Assembly: GCA_023055425.1 (NCBI GenBank)
Contig: JALGPY010000006.1
Location: 74,494,127 to 74,558,126, forward strand
Length of the DNA: 64,000 nucleotides
Source of the DNA: Linanthus parryae
Taxonomy: Eukaryota > Streptophyta > Magnoliopsida > Ericales > Polemoniaceae
Direction of reading: 5' to 3'
Under the pieces are notes generated by a model that was given only the letters and a program-made list of their open reading frames with translations, was not told the DNA's origin and ran no database searches. Positions within the stretch are counted from its first letter, which is position 1, and each line of letters opens with the position of its first letter. The translations under genes and the position numbers were made by a program. Positions 37,770 to 51,573 of this stretch are shown piece after piece.

Positions 37770-39746
37770 TATTAGACGGTTTTTAGATCTGTGTGAATAA
37801 AACTCTCATGGGCCAACCCATGTAAGTACTTGACACCTCTGGCCACATATAAGGAAATAATCACCTTTTGACCACTGAAGAGGTTCCAACCAGGCACCTT
37901 CTCAATGCACCTTGCGGCATATACTCGAACACCATTATTCCTTCATTTTCCTCCAAGCAATAACCAAAGAGGACCAACCAAAATATGTTTTTGTACGGTG
38001 TTAAGAACATCAATTTCGTATTTGAGCTCATCCAAACCCTTGTCGCCCCTCACTGTCTCCCCCCCTCTTAACTGCAATCTCGGTACCATAACTAAACTCC
38101 CCTTTGTGAACATTCCCAAATCCACCTCTTCCTATTTGTTCTTCCTACTGAAATTGTTTAATTCTTTCTTCAAGACTTGTATCGAAATGACCGTGCTTCA
38201 AGCTCCAATCATATGTTGGTCACTACATCAGCCACTGCTAATACGGTTTGCTTCACTCGTTTCACCACCTGAATTAGGAATAGTAATCCTCACGACATCA
38301 CAGTCAGAACCCAGTAATCGAGGAGGAATCGCGCCGCATTCGAACTCTGCACCCTGCCTTAATTATTTTGTTTGGCCACATAGAGGAAAAAACTAAAACC
38401 CCGATTGCAGCAAAGGCGCAGACAGAAGCAATAACTGATTCGGAAACTACTCCATCTTTGAACTGACTTGGTTTATCCTCCATCTCAATACCAGGATTCC
38501 CATAAGTTATCGCCCGCACATTATTACTATCAGAATTGGGAACCTGACTGGAAAGCTTTTTATTTGAGACATCCAATTCCTTGGGATAATTTAGTTTCCA
38601 AAGCTCCTCAATAATTGTACCATTGAGATTATTATAATCCTAAATAATCTTCAAAATTTGGGCGAAATCATACTCTAAGCCCCATTTTCTGAATATTACA
38701 ATAATAAGACTCCCACTGTTGCAAATGATATCAAACCGTGTGCAAGGATCGTTTCCTTTCCACTTATGCGCGAGAATTTTCAGATAGTTCACCGATGATG
38801 CGACTGCAAGCAGTATATTAACCCAAGAATCGCAATTGATCCTGGGGTTAAATAGGCATAAATTGTTGGTCCCTGGACATATCTACGTGCACATCAGGCC
38901 CAAACTTGGGGGTCGACCCCTACAATAGGTTGTTTGTAAAACTCACCACCCTCAATGCCATACATGTAATCTTATTGTCTAGTAAATGAAGAATCTACAA
39001 CCCAAAAACCCCGTAGAAATCCACTAATGGATTCAAGAATGAACTCAAATGGATCAACACCTCCGTCAACAGGGGCATATTCTGCAAAACACAAATGGAT
39101 CCATTCAACCCATGTCCGTTGAACCACATGGAATGTATCCACAATCCATAAAAACTTTCAGGAATCCCACCCTTGATCTCGTTGCACGCCAAGTGAAGTA
39201 TCGCCAACGAACTGAAGTCTCCAAAGAACCCAAGGATTCCACCGGTAAGGCTAGAACTCTTTGTAGAGAACTCTTATCACCCTCGGGCTAATGTTAAATC
39301 ATCTTGTATCGACCAGGAAGCAAGATTATTTTTTTCTAGATAAACCTTCTTAAGCCCAACCATGTCGGAGAAGGAATCGTGAGGGATCGATTGGAATTGG
39401 TTGTCATTCAGTAGCAGTAATTCGAGATTTCAGAGGTCGGCAAGACTGGGGAGGTCTCCAGTGAGTTGCCTGGCCATGATTTCCAAGTTCCGCAATGCAG
39501 CGAGGTTTCGTTTGAGAGAGAGCCTACAAGGTTCTGTTGGCCAATTTGGATAGACGTGACCCGCGTGTGGTTGGAATAGGTCACGTACTTCCATTTGCAG
39601 TGGCCTGGGTCAGTCCATCCAAGAGAAGATGACACATTAATGATGCTCTATTTCAGAGAAAGCATGGTCGAACTATCGGCGGCGGCCGAACAAAAAGCGA
39701 ACAAGCCTGCGAACAAAAACAGACAAAGCCAAATTGGAAAACCCAT
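37770..39746 (-). pseudogene. TMK-like LRR receptor kinase pseudogene, 3' truncated
   Basis: TMK receptors are plasma-membrane LRR kinases linked to auxin signalling. Minus-strand pieces in order: an ATG at 39744-39746 with a hydrophobic signal peptide (FPIWLCLFLFAGLFAFCS), a TAG after TMLSLK, then GWTDPGHCKWKYV and RVTSIQIGQQNL; LRR pieces (LHLACNEIKGGIPESF, LNGSICVLQNMP, 38995-39207); HKWKGNDPC (about 38750); LDVSNKKLSSQVP; a hydrophobic segment near 38420-38450; [35 protein letters not shown]. It stops at the HRDLK catalytic loop (HTDLK here) at 37770. Frames shift repeatedly. No introns are evident. Confidence 0.75.
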
Positions 39747-39849
39747 CCGACAGAAAATAATTGTCAGAGGTGGTGGTGCGTAGGCAGAGTCTCAGGCGTG
39801 AGCAGAATTTCGCATCGTCGCCTTCAGTTCAGTTGAGTTTTAGGAATGT

Positions 39850-40551
39850 GGGAGCCAAGGATAGAGAATGTGCACGACCGTCTCTAGAATTATGTAGGCC
39901 AAACGTGAGTAATTATTGAGGCCCTCTAATATTTTCTAGACATGCTTTGTATTGCAAAGACTTTGTGCGGGAACATGTTGTGCAATGCACGTGCAATGTG
40001 CGTGCTACCTTCGTGTTGGCTTGCACTCTACATGTTATCTTATCTTCCAAGTAAGAAAGTTTAATTAGGAATAAATATATCTTTTATGATATTAAAATAA
40101 TATACTTTGTCATATTGGTAACAAAAGGATGTATTTTCATATTAAAAATACTTTATGAACTTAATCAGTTTTCTACTTAAAGTTAATTTGAAGAGTTTTA
40201 GGATCAATTAAAAGAATATATCACAAATATCTCTCTACGAAAATTCGTCCATATTAAAGATTTTCCTAATTATTTTCAGCCGAATTTATTTAATTTCATT
40301 TATTCTTTTTTCCAAATTATTTTATTGGAGATTTGATTTATAATTGATTTAGAATCTTTTCATAAATATTCAAAAGACTAATTGGCAGCTTAATTGCTAT
40401 TCTAGGAAAATTGAAATTGATTTTCTATAAAGACTATTTCTTTTATATTAATTACTTTTCTCAGAATTGGAAATTAATAATGAATCTTTCGTTATAGAAA
40501 TTAGATTTTCTTTATAGGAAAAACTCTTTTATTGTTAATTCATTTTCGATA
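39850..40551. other. AT-rich spacer with a hAT-related scrap
   Basis: GACCGTCTCTAGAATTATG at about 39877 and GAGGCCCTC near 39929 resemble the left end of the hAT element at 6586. No gene is seen in the rest. Confidence 0.35.
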
Positions 40552-40556
40552 TCTAC

Positions 40557-40591
<35 letters not shown>

Positions 40592-42685
40592 TATATAAGG
40601 AATGGAAAAGCCTTCTACATGTGCCACTTGTAATTTCAAAATCATCCCTTGAGTGCCATGTGACTTTTACTTTAATTACCATACACATGTCATATGTTTG
40701 CCAATTATATCTTGCCACGTTAGCTTTTATTGACATGTAATCTTTACATGTGGAGTTTAAGCTTTAAAAATTTTTAATTTTGCATTAAGATTAACGCATC
40801 TTCAACTCCAAGTTTTTAATGTATGTTTAGTGAATCAAGAAAAGAATCATGTAGAATGTTGTTTAGTGTACAAAGAAACACTTCCATCCATTAAAATTAA
40901 ATAACTCAAATTCAATTAATTAAGTATTCACACCCTCTCAAAATCATTTGAAAGTTAACATGAAACTAAAATGATTATTACATTTGATGGACAAGTAGAA
41001 ATACTCACTCGAGGCGAATGTGATAAAATGTCATACTTTCTCAAGTGATTTTTTTTTTTCGTTTTTTGTATGTACCGATGGAACATGTTGACTTGATATA
41101 CGTAACTATTTATACTTCATTATTTCTAATTTCGCCGTTTGTCTCTTCTCTTCTTCTCAGTTCCCTTCGATTGATGGATTAGAATCGACCAGACTATTGA
41201 TCCAGCTTCTATCGGAGTCCAGGATTCAATTATCAGTTCTATTTGGAGGAAGAACCCCGTCATTGGAGAAGGTAACTATGCTATGTGATAGTTTCAGTTA
41301 TTTTTTCTCTTGTTCCTACCAGAACACTCGGTATGTTATTTTCTTTACGTACATTTTATTTTTGAAATAATTTCTTACACTGGCCTATATCCCCAGATAA
41401 AAAAGAGTTATTAGTTACCACGCCAATTTACAGTAACCAAATTCAAATTGGGAATTGAGTGTGACTAGATCTCCATAATATATCTATCTAAAACATTTTT
41501 TTTGGACGTTAACTTGCCACACGTGTGAATTACTAATTCCACAAACTATATCCCAGAGACTCAGTCAAGTTGTATCACTGGATATTTCGCGGTGCATTAA
41601 AGTAATATACTTTTTTGGAATGGAGACAATTGCTTCTTAATAAGACTAAACCGACTTTGTATCTTTCTTAAGTTTTGATTTCTTGGGTATTTACAATTTT
41701 TGGGCTAATATTACTACTTGAGATTGTTTTTGATAACTTTTATTACTGGTTAAATCATGTAATTTACTATAGTAACTTCTAACTTTGGTTGAAAACGGAG
41801 ATATTTGGTCAGTTTACGTATGATGAAGGGTTCTTCTACATCCAACATTTCGGGCATTACAGATTATGGGTAGTTTAGGGGTTAGTACAATCTATTAATT
41901 AGAGATTGTGGTATGTCATACATCACTTAGTTAAGAGATTCAATAGTTGAAAACTAGCATTAGTGCACTAACATAGTGATGAGGAGAGGTTCCAATTTTA
42001 AGAAGTGGACTTAAATGGTGTTCAAAGAGCCGTTGAAACACCTAACGAATTGTTGAGTACTTATGTTTATAATCACTCTCTGCATTCGTCCATTTATATG
42101 TCGTCGAATGTGTAAGAGCGGAGTATGACAAAGCTAGAAACCTGTTTGGCATTAATTTTTGGACAAACAACCGATTTAACACATCTCCATGGTATACTCT
42201 CATGGACAAGTAGGAGCCAAACCATTTTACCTTATAAGGAAGAAGAAAAATTTGAGAATAAAAGGAGTATTATTCATACTGCACAATTGTATGTAGATCT
42301 TAATTTTTTAGGTTTAACTTAAAAAAATAGAAATAATTTTAACTGTACTTTGTATCCTATGAGATTTCAAAACTTGAAATTATATGTAAATGCGAGCTGT
42401 CTAATAATTTCAAAATTTGAATTGTAATATTTATTGATACTTTATCAATATATATTGACAACTCATGTATAATGGTGAGAGTTGCGAATTTTGAGTTGTC
42501 AAAATCAAGTGCATATCCCCCTCATTATTCTCTACATTGAAAGCAAGACTACCTACTTCGGAGCACAACTCTAAAGTCGCACCCATATACTGGTTATAAC
42601 TTATACATGATTTGCATAAATCTTAAACTATGACGAAAATTTATGTTTCGTGAAAACCTTGCGCATCGCGCGGGCGTACGACTAG
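40552..42685 (+). mobile_element. Non-autonomous Helitron
   Basis: The 5' end is TCTACTATATATATA followed by the usual AAGGAATGGAAAAG. The 3' end has a GC-rich hairpin (GCGCATCGCGC) near 42661 and terminates CTAG at 42682-42685. The insertion lies between A (40551) and T (42686) with no duplication, as expected for Helitrons. The 2.1-kb body has no RepHel ORF and no captured exon that I recognise, so it depends on another copy. Confidence 0.82.
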
Positions 42686-44083
42686 TTCTATAATTGAAGT
42701 TAGACTTTAACTCAATTTCTAGAATTATAGATTCATAATTAGTTTTAAGCTGAAATTAAGCAGAAAGCTTGAAGCATTTGGTCAGGCACTCATACACGTG
42801 AGAGAAAGAGAGCTCTTCCGAGATTTAGCCAGTAGGTCAGGAGCCTTCCAGGCTCACAGTTCAGCTTCCTTGGCCAAAGTTTGGACTTCCCATCTCCCTG
42901 CAGTGGCGGTTCAGCTTCCCTCAACTTCGATTGTTCATCGAAAGTTGTTGAAAGCTCTTCTACGACCAATCCTTTTATTTCTTATCTAGTTTTTCGTTAA
43001 CTCTCTAGATCAATCTCCGCCTGTTAGTTTAGAACAATATCTTGTAATTTATCATGTGTCTAGAATCGAGTTCTTATTTGTTAAACTAAACCAACGTTCT
43101 ATGAAGTCTAAAGCTTAGTTTATTTTTGCACTAGATCTGTGCTTTAGATGGCCTCGTCTTTATTGACGTCTCAATAATCTGAACACTAGGGTTCTTCTCT
43201 CGAATCTATCATAGAGTTTAGTTTGTTTCCAGATATGTTATCCTGAACTGTTATACTTGTTGTTATCAGATCTGAAGTTTGTTTCCCCAATTTGGGATGT
43301 GTAGAGTCAGCCTTAGTGCATGTCTCTGTGTATATGTTAGGTCTAGAATTGTCTGTAGTCTCCTATTCTACAAGTCCGGGTTCTATCTTTCTTACAGAGT
43401 TGTTTAGTCACGAACTAAACATCGATATAATTGTTCAATTGATGAACTACCGAAGGAAAGGTCCTAGGTACGCACATGTCAAGGTACACCGTGTATTTAG
43501 GTCACTAGCTCGAGGAGTTAGTGTATCATTGAATAGATTCAAGTGATTCTTGGATTGCCACCGGCATGGGGTGCTACACAAGAGATTATAGATATTAGGT
43601 AGGTAAAATGTAGTGTGGTGAGTAGCTAGTCCGAGGGACAGCTCGTTACCTATCTTGTATTAAAAATTTCTTGCAACAAAGTGTCTAACACTTGTTGGTG
43701 CTAGAAGGTGGGGTTTTAGTCCTAACGGCCCTTCTTAGCCGGAGAACACAGTTAATGTTTTCCCATGGTAAAAGTATTGTGTGCGGCATCTTTTACTTTT
43801 TGTATAAGTGTTATAACTTCTAGATTAGTTCGATGTTTAAATGTATACTACTGCATCTCCTTTATCTTTATGCAATTCTTGTAATTAGAATAGATCTTGG
43901 ATTTTAGTCTTGTCTATCACTCGGTCTATTATACTTTCAAACAAGAATCGTTCTTATTGTCTCTACGATTGTAGTCTTACATTGTGTCGCGTAGTTTTGT
44001 AAATTGAGGGCGTATAGGAGCAGACACACTCGTACGCGTGTGGTTTATTGTCTCCGCATGTGCTCTCCCCTCCGTTTTCATTT
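42686..44083 (+). other. Probable LTR region of RE-G
   Basis: No ORF of note. It lies upstream of a primer-site-like sequence and a gag relic, so it probably includes the 5' LTR of that element, but no second LTR copy in the window confirms the boundaries. Confidence 0.35.
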
Positions 44084-44097
44084 GATATTAGAGACAT
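44084..44097 (+). other. Degenerate primer-binding site of RE-G
   Basis: TTGATATTAGAGAC, a variant of TGGTATCAGAGCC, about 50 bp before the gag ATG. Confidence 0.45.
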
Positions 44098-44147
44098 GTT
44101 AGCTTAGTTTATATTATTTATTAAATTGAACTTATGTAAAGATTAAG

Positions 44148-46120
44148 ATGCAGGATAACATGAAAATTTCAAGTAAAGAAGACTCAGTTACTGGTGGTCG
44201 TCCCTCAATGTTTGATGGGATCCACTACTCAGGATGGAGGATCTGAATGGAAGGTTTTATGTTGTGCAAGGGATAGGATCTTGTTGATGTTGTGGTTATA
44301 GGTTATGTACCTCCTAATCATGAGGTGGATGGCGTGTAGAAGGAGCCTTCCATTGGGGATCTCACTGAGGAGAAACATAGGCTCTTGAAGGAAAATGGTT
44401 ATGCACTCTTCTTCATTCACGTTGCATTGCAAGAAAGTGAGTACAACATGATAACAGCTTTCCGAAAAGAAAAAGAAGTATGGGACATTCTCAAAATAAC
44501 CTTTGAAGGAAAATTCTTTTTTGAAGAGAATCATCAAGAAGCTCTAATGACTCGATGGAAGAAGCACAACAGGCTGAAGAAGAATCTTTTCGTGCTTTCT
44601 ACGGAAGTTTTGAAGCTATGTGCAACGAATACATGGAACTGGACGTCAGATTCGAAAGGAATCATGTTGTAAAGAAGATTCTTGTTCCTTGAACTCTCAT
44701 ATGAAGTACACGATTCTTTTGCTGAAAGAAGTCCATGGAGAAAAGATCAACAAGTATGCTGTCATCGATTTTGTTAGCAATCTTCTCAACAATGAGAATG
44801 AGAATCCACCACCCGTGAAGACTCTTCATCAACCCACTCCTCAAAAAAACATCACTCTTAAGTCCTCAAAGCATGATTGTCGAGGAGTAAGAATCTGGAA
44901 AATCTGAAGATTCAGAAGATATGTCTGAATAGAAAATCTCCATGCTCACTCGAAGGTTCATGAAGTTCCTCAAGAAGAAGAAACCAGGAAAGCCACATTC
45001 TTTTAAAAGTAGACAGAAGGAAGAAGACAACAGTTGTGCATTGTATCATCAGGATCTTGCAATTAAGAAGCTGCGAAGCCTTCGAAGTGATTCAACTATT
45101 GCAAGACAGGAAACGTGGCTTAAGAGTGTCCTAGCTGCACAAGGGAAAAGTGGCGCCCATTGAAGATAAGGATGCGCCTGATGAGGGATGGGAGGATGAT
45201 CCAAAAGCTGAGGAAGAACCTGATCAAAAGAATGAGAACTGCGGCTTTGTCTCTAAGGTTCTTGATTCAATTGGCATCTCTCCAGGTATATGCGAACCTT
45301 ATTTTGGTATTAAACCAGATGTTTGTAAAATAGTCTCAGATATATGTAGATTTTGGTCTCACTTAAGAGTATCCTAGATATTAAGAAACATATCTTAGTT
45401 TATTTAACAAGTTAGATTATTGGAAACTAGTGACAATGAGATGTTCTCCAATCTCAAGGGAAGTGTTGATATACTCACCAAGACATCTGATGATATGAGC
45501 ATGATTCCCTCTGTGTTTTATCATCTACACGCCAAGTTAGATATTCTTCAAAAAGATGACTCAATCAGAGACGGAACATAAGATGTTAATTGTTCTTCTT
45601 GAAACGATGTATGCTCAACTTACAAAGTTTAATCAGACTACGTCAGAGAGCAGGTCGAGTGAGTCAGGGCCTAAACTCCATGATGGTTAAGTGGTTTAGA
45701 ACCCCAGTCAATCAGAAAATTCCAAAACTCTTTTGAGTGAACTACGATAACTAAGGGTAGAGCTGCAAGAAGTAGAGAAACGAAAAACAAGAAGTTTGTC
45801 TCTCTGTCTCCTTCAAGTTCTCATACTTCTCAGCCACTTGTTAAAAAGAAGTTTAAGTTTTTCTTGAACCAGCCAGCACATGCGTTAAGGGCAAGGCCTG
45901 CGGAATCTCCCTTTAACAGTGCGAATGAACCCGCAACTACAATTCATGCAAGAAGGTTCAAAAAGAAACATAAAACTAAGAGAATTAATAACACTGTCAC
46001 TAGAAAAGATTCCCCTAGAAATATTCGTTTCTTTGAAACTGTTTATGACTATACCAGTATAGTTTTCACATGCTTGTTTTGCAGAAGAACTGGGACACAA
46101 TATGCATAACTGTCACGAAT
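44148..46120 (+). pseudogene. RE-G: gag relic of a SIRE-like copia element
   Basis: From the ATG at 44148: PSMFDGIHYSGWRI (FDGxNYxxWK gag motif), then VVVIGYVPP, EKEVWDILKITFEG (about 44476-44520). A second frame continues AEEESFRAFYGSFEAMCNEY (about 44575-44635) and RFERNHVVKKIL. A decayed CCHC knuckle (CLFCRRTG, then HNCHEF one frame away) is at about 46071-46115. Internal stops and frameshifts are frequent. No protease, integrase or RT follows. Confidence 0.7.
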
Positions 46121-47352
46121 TCCTTAGCTTTCCTGCAAAAGTGAAAACTCCCTTCGACTCTTACTGGGATAGGAACGGATACTCCACCGGTTACCTTCAT
46201 ATAATTAGGTGTAAATAGTCTCCCCCACCGAAGTATATGTGTATCATTTAGCTGCTTAGCTTGTACTAGCATAGACTCAATAGAATGTGTTTCTATTGTG
46301 TATGTCGCGACATGAGCAAGTGGGAGTTATTTTTATTTTTGTTAGAGTTTGTTATTGTTAGTCGTATGTGTCTTTAAAAAAGCATGATCCTCACATGATT
46401 ACTTGTTTACTTAATTTAAAACTTTTTTACGTTCTTATTTTCACTGCATGCCTACTTGTTAATTCGAACCGCGTGATTGCTCTAAGTACTGTGATGTTTC
46501 AATTTGAGAATTATCAGGATGACCCGTGTTGAATGATTTGAACTTCTCTGTTCCATATTCACACGTGTGTCTCCTTCTTGGACTCACTATGTGCATCACA
46601 TCACTCTAAAAGTTTTGGACTCCCAGTTTTGCATCTCTTATGATTTTTGTGACAAACATAATGATATATTGTGGTGTAGAGTATGTGTCATTGTCTTCTT
46701 CCATAGGCTCTGGCGTATTACTCTCTGGTCACAGGTTTACTCCCATATTGATAAGTATCGCATGCCTATTATGTTTTTTGTTAGTACTAAGCGTTTTGCA
46801 GGAAAGCATACATGTGGGATCTTTTCAGTTTTTGCTTCTTTTGATTTAAAGGATTCTACAAGATAGGGGGAGTAAAACTCGTGTGATTGCTCCAATTTTT
46901 TTCCTCTGTATCCAAGATTGAAGCTGGAACATCATGGAAAAAGACGTATCTACTACTCTTCGAAGTCCTGGTTTCCTTGGAAACTTAAGACTTCGTCAGA
47001 CTGCAACTCTTTTTGCTGCTTAGACTGACATGGCTTTGCAGGAGACTGAAAGAATGAGAAACGCCATTTCTGGCATGCCCTATGTGCTTCTATGTCGTGA
47101 ATTTTCAGAGACGATGTTCGCCATGAACATCTCAAATTCGAGTGACACATAGTGAAGACTAGAATCACTTCGGCGCTCCAGAGACGTTCCGATTCAGAGA
47201 ACTCATGGAAGTTTCTTAGCAAACACTCTCGTTGTGTACGGAAAAAATCCAACATGAGTGTCTAGGAATATGTGCTCGTACTCATCATGGTATGTTTAAG
47301 AACACACCTAACTCTAAACTAAGTTCATGTACACCTCTTTACTTATCCTAGT
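46121..47352. other. Decayed sequence after the RE-G gag, no gene seen
   Basis: Only short ORFs without recognisable motifs. A purine-rich GATAGGGGGAG at about 46865 could be an old polypurine tract. Confidence 0.35.
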
Positions 47353-49095
47353 AGGATTCCTGTAACACCCCCATCCTAGAGTACTAGAGAATTTCACTTG
47401 GAACCCCAGCCTCTCTGGACATGTCGTCCACTAAGCAGGAAATGCTCAGCAAGGAGTCCAACCATAACGGTCCTGCTACAAGAGGGAATTAAAGAAACTG
47501 GAGCATAAAAGATACTTACTATATAGTTAAGATACTCTGATGTGTCAACCTCTAAGTTTTTGTCTACTTCCCAGCTTCCTGCATCCTCACCTACCTTATA
47601 TAGAAGGCATAAACGTAACAAAGTAATATTACAATGAATAGAAGGATTTATAACAAAAACAGATCTATGAATATATAGTTTTGCAATCGTTTAACCCGAA
47701 CTTGTAATGCATATGTCATATAACATACCCACATCTAAGATCACAAAGAATGTTATATCAATTATTCCAATATAAGCTCATACACAGTTACGAAGAATCC
47801 AAATTTAGTTCCTTACTAAAGTATCCATTATTCTACCAAGACAAACTATACCTTAAGTGTGCACACCCCTACTGAATTGTCAATCCAGAGAGTATTACTA
47901 GTTGACTACAGTCGGGAGCTAACAACGTACTGACTGAAAGGCCGTAGAGTGGATCCCATGTGTGTCCGCCACCACAGCTGCTAGACGGTCGGAGAATGTA
48001 ATGACCATAGAGAGGTCTATCTATATAACAATCTGCTATGAGAAATAAGTTATCCCAAAATTGTGACATAGCCTACCAAACAACATATCCTTGGATAAAA
48101 TATGGATAACACTTTTGATTGGTTCTGACTGATTGTCCACAAAAGTTAACAAATGTGCTCTGCACCATAGGAACCACTCCAATGTTTTGAACTTAAATGC
48201 CTTTTTGGTTTCTTTTTTGCTGGTCTTTTATTAAGATCTCTTCCACCCACTTTTGATCTAATTTTAGAGTTATTCATGTCGAGTTCATATTTAGTATATT
48301 TATTTTGCCAACATTTCTTTATATTTCGCTTATTATGTTTCAATTACAAGTTTCATTAATAATATGTTTATCTATGATTTTCCAGCATGCGTCATTGGTG
48401 AAAACATACATTATTTTGTCAAAAAAGTTAAAGATATGACTGATCATGTTTATATTTACAACTTCAAAAAGTTAAAGATATGACTAATCATGTTTATATT
48501 TACAACTTCGTTCATTATTCTCACTAAGATTGTCAAATATGTTTAAAGTGTTGTGACTACATTTAGATCATCGTACATTCAACAATTTTGTATGGTTCAC
48601 GTATATAAATTAGTATGAGTAGGCATACACTAGTTGTAAAGAATAATCAATTCTCAATTGTGTATATTCAACTAGGAAACTAGTAAATTATTTTCTTGTC
48701 AAGAAAAGAAGGCAAGTACGAAACTAATTCTAAATTAGGAAAAAAAACATTTTGACAAATAACCCCAAGCAGTATATGTTTGTTTTCATTGTGATACATG
48801 CACTATGAAAATTTATAAATAACCTCTCCACATTGTATTGATTTTATTGACATCAGTTCTTATCGCACACAAACTAGACATCTATTTTTTTAATATACTT
48901 GGTGCACAATGTCAGTAAAATTAAAACTATTAGTGAATGATGCCATTAAAATTAGCATTGCGTGAGATTATATGTCAGTTTTCCTAGTCCATATAATGAA
49001 CTGTCAGCGAACATATATTACATGTGGTTATATGTCAAAAGTTATATTATATTACTTTTTCAGGAGCATTTTCTTTTCAAAAGGCAGGAACACGA
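47353..49095. other. Possible gypsy LTR fragment and AT-rich spacer
   Basis: TGTAACACCCCC at about 47361 resembles the start of many plant gypsy LTRs, and 47880-48060 recalls part of the RE-E LTR in composition. I cannot find its other end. A direct repeat of about 45 bp (AAAGTTAAAGATATGACT) occurs at 48424 and 48469. No coding sequence. Confidence 0.3.
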
Positions 49096-49097
49096 TG

Positions 49098-49160
<63 letters not shown>

Positions 49161-49179
49161 GTAATAATAATAATAATAA

Positions 49180-49226
<47 letters not shown>

Positions 49227-49237
49227 ATAATAATAAT
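49096..49237. repeat. (AAT)n-(AAG)n-(AAT)n microsatellite
   Basis: About 85 bp of AAT repeats, about 35 bp of AAG repeats, and 15 bp of AAT, ending exactly at the left LTR of RE-E. Confidence 0.95.
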
Positions 49238-51487
49238 TGCAACGACCCCCTTATCCGGCTCGAACGAGACCGAGAACGATGCTAAAAGTAACGGCGAAAA
49301 ATCAAAAGCACAACATCCCAACATATATATTACATACTATTAAACGTTACATCACGTTCTCGTCTTTCATACGTTTCTATTACACATTATGCTTACATTA
49401 TTCATATATACTATCTTACAACTCGTGACAGAACCTCCTTAGTGAGTCTCGTACCCGGTCATGCCATAATCTTCTTCTTCTAAACCTGCGGTGGGAAGGA
49501 AAACGAGAAACGCAGTTTCTAAAATAAGCATAAAGTACTGAGTAGGTAAATACCCAAGCTCGTAAACAGATGATGAGGCATGATTTATTCTCAAAACAAC
49601 AATAAGAGGAAATAAATCTTGAAAGAGTAAATAAAGCACGAATCAATTTAAGCTTCTCAACCCTTCGAATTTTTCCTTCTTAACTTTCAAACGGGGAATA
49701 ATATCCCAATCTTGTCTTCTTTCGTTTTCATAAACGTTCTTGTTCTCGGAGAAAATCGTATAACTTTGTTGATACGGGGAAAGATCTACTATACTATCAC
49801 TAGCAGCCATGACCTTAAGTGCCGGCACCCCTTAAGACTTCTTGCGCCAGAGAGGTGAGTACATGGAGCGACTCGGCAGTTTGCGACCGGGTTAAAATAA
49901 TAGGGGTTGCGTGACCGTAGTCAACTCAACAATAATAATAAGTTTCTCCCGTACAACTGTTTCCACTTTACGTTATTACGTTTTATCATTTTTGTGTGAC
50001 AGTAATAAAAAAACTTCTTTAATTATAAGAAACATCAAATAAAACATTTAAGTCACAACCACATTTTCAAACAAGTGATGAAATCATATTATGACACGAA
50101 AAGAGCTAAGCACAAAACGTTAGGCATATTTACTTACCTTAGTCCAATAGCGACAGAACGTTCTAGTCGTAGTCCTCGCCTATGTAAACTCACCTAAAAA
50201 CCAGGGCTTCTAGATCGTCCCAATCCAAATATAGTATTTTAAGTCATATAGAGAATCTTATTAAGTGATTTTAGACAAGCCCAAATCTTGCTTGTTAATT
50301 TTTCAATGTCTTCATTGTTCATTTATATTTTCTAAGTAAGAAAATTATAAAGCAACGAGTCTATATTTGAAAAAATCATTAAATTTTATGTTTCAAAAAG
50401 TCTTATATGCTTATAGAAACTCATTTTACAAAAGACATGGAATACTTGTAAAAACTAATAATAATTTATATTTTTTTGCAATATATATATATATTAAAAT
50501 TAACAACTAAACGACATTGAATTTTTAAGAAGATCATTTCTAAATACTGGACACGACGCGACGATTTTTAAAAACTAGCAAGGTCATTTTTTACAAGTAT
50601 TTCAATTATCGAATTGAAAGTTAAACAACTAATAACGAAGTTTGTTTATTTTTTAATAAAATGTTACTAGTTTAATTTTTCTTAACCGGGACGAAAACTA
50701 TTATTTTTAGAAAATAGTTTTAATTCCAAAATAATATTTTTATTTTTTCGCGTACAGTATACTGTTTAAGTAAAAGACAATTAGAACTCGCTAGGTTATA
50801 CTAAAAGTTAGTTAGAACCCCTCCTACCCACAAATAGATTCATTAAAAGACAATAGTCCCGCTAAAATTTTCTCGAAATAAAAACAGTACCCCCCATATT
50901 AAAACTATAAGCAGTTTAGGTAAAAGACACTTTAACCCCCCTTAACATGAACCTCAATTTCGTCGATCTAATCATGGATTCGAGCAAGTAAGACTTGATT
51001 TTGATTATCTAAAACAAGTAATCATAGGATTTAGAGCATACCTAGGCCAAGAATGGTTGAAATCCGTCAAGAATCAAGGTGGGTTTGCCGATGGTGAGTC
51101 ACGGTGGTGTTCTTCGTCGCCGGTCATGGAGGATCTCCTATCTTTGGGTAGGGTATGATTTGATATCCTGGGACCTCTAGTAGGTTATTGGCACTGGTTT
51201 CAGAGGGTGGGTGGCGTCGAATCACTCCAGTGAAGCTTTCCCGCCGGCTTCAATGGTGGAGCAGCGTTGGTGGCGGTGATGTCCTGTTACTTCTGTTACA
51301 GGGCTTGTTTCTGTTTCTTCTCTTCTTGGTGGGTTCAAAAGACAAGAGAGACAGAGAGAGATTGAAACAGGGGAAAAGAAAATCGAAGAGGTGGCTTGGG
51401 GTTGTTGTTCCCGTCGGGAACAGAGGCGGTGGTGGTGGCGACTTATGGCCTTGCCGCTGCTGTTGTTGTGGCTGTGTTTCCGGACAT

Positions 51488-51573
<86 letters not shown>

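Noticed and set aside
48424..48510. Short repeat that might suggest a CRISPR-like or satellite array
   Set aside because: Only two units and the setting is a plant nuclear genome; treated as a local duplication.
48962..49343. Poly-Asn and poly-Ile ORFs
   Set aside because: Translations of the AAT/AAG microsatellite.
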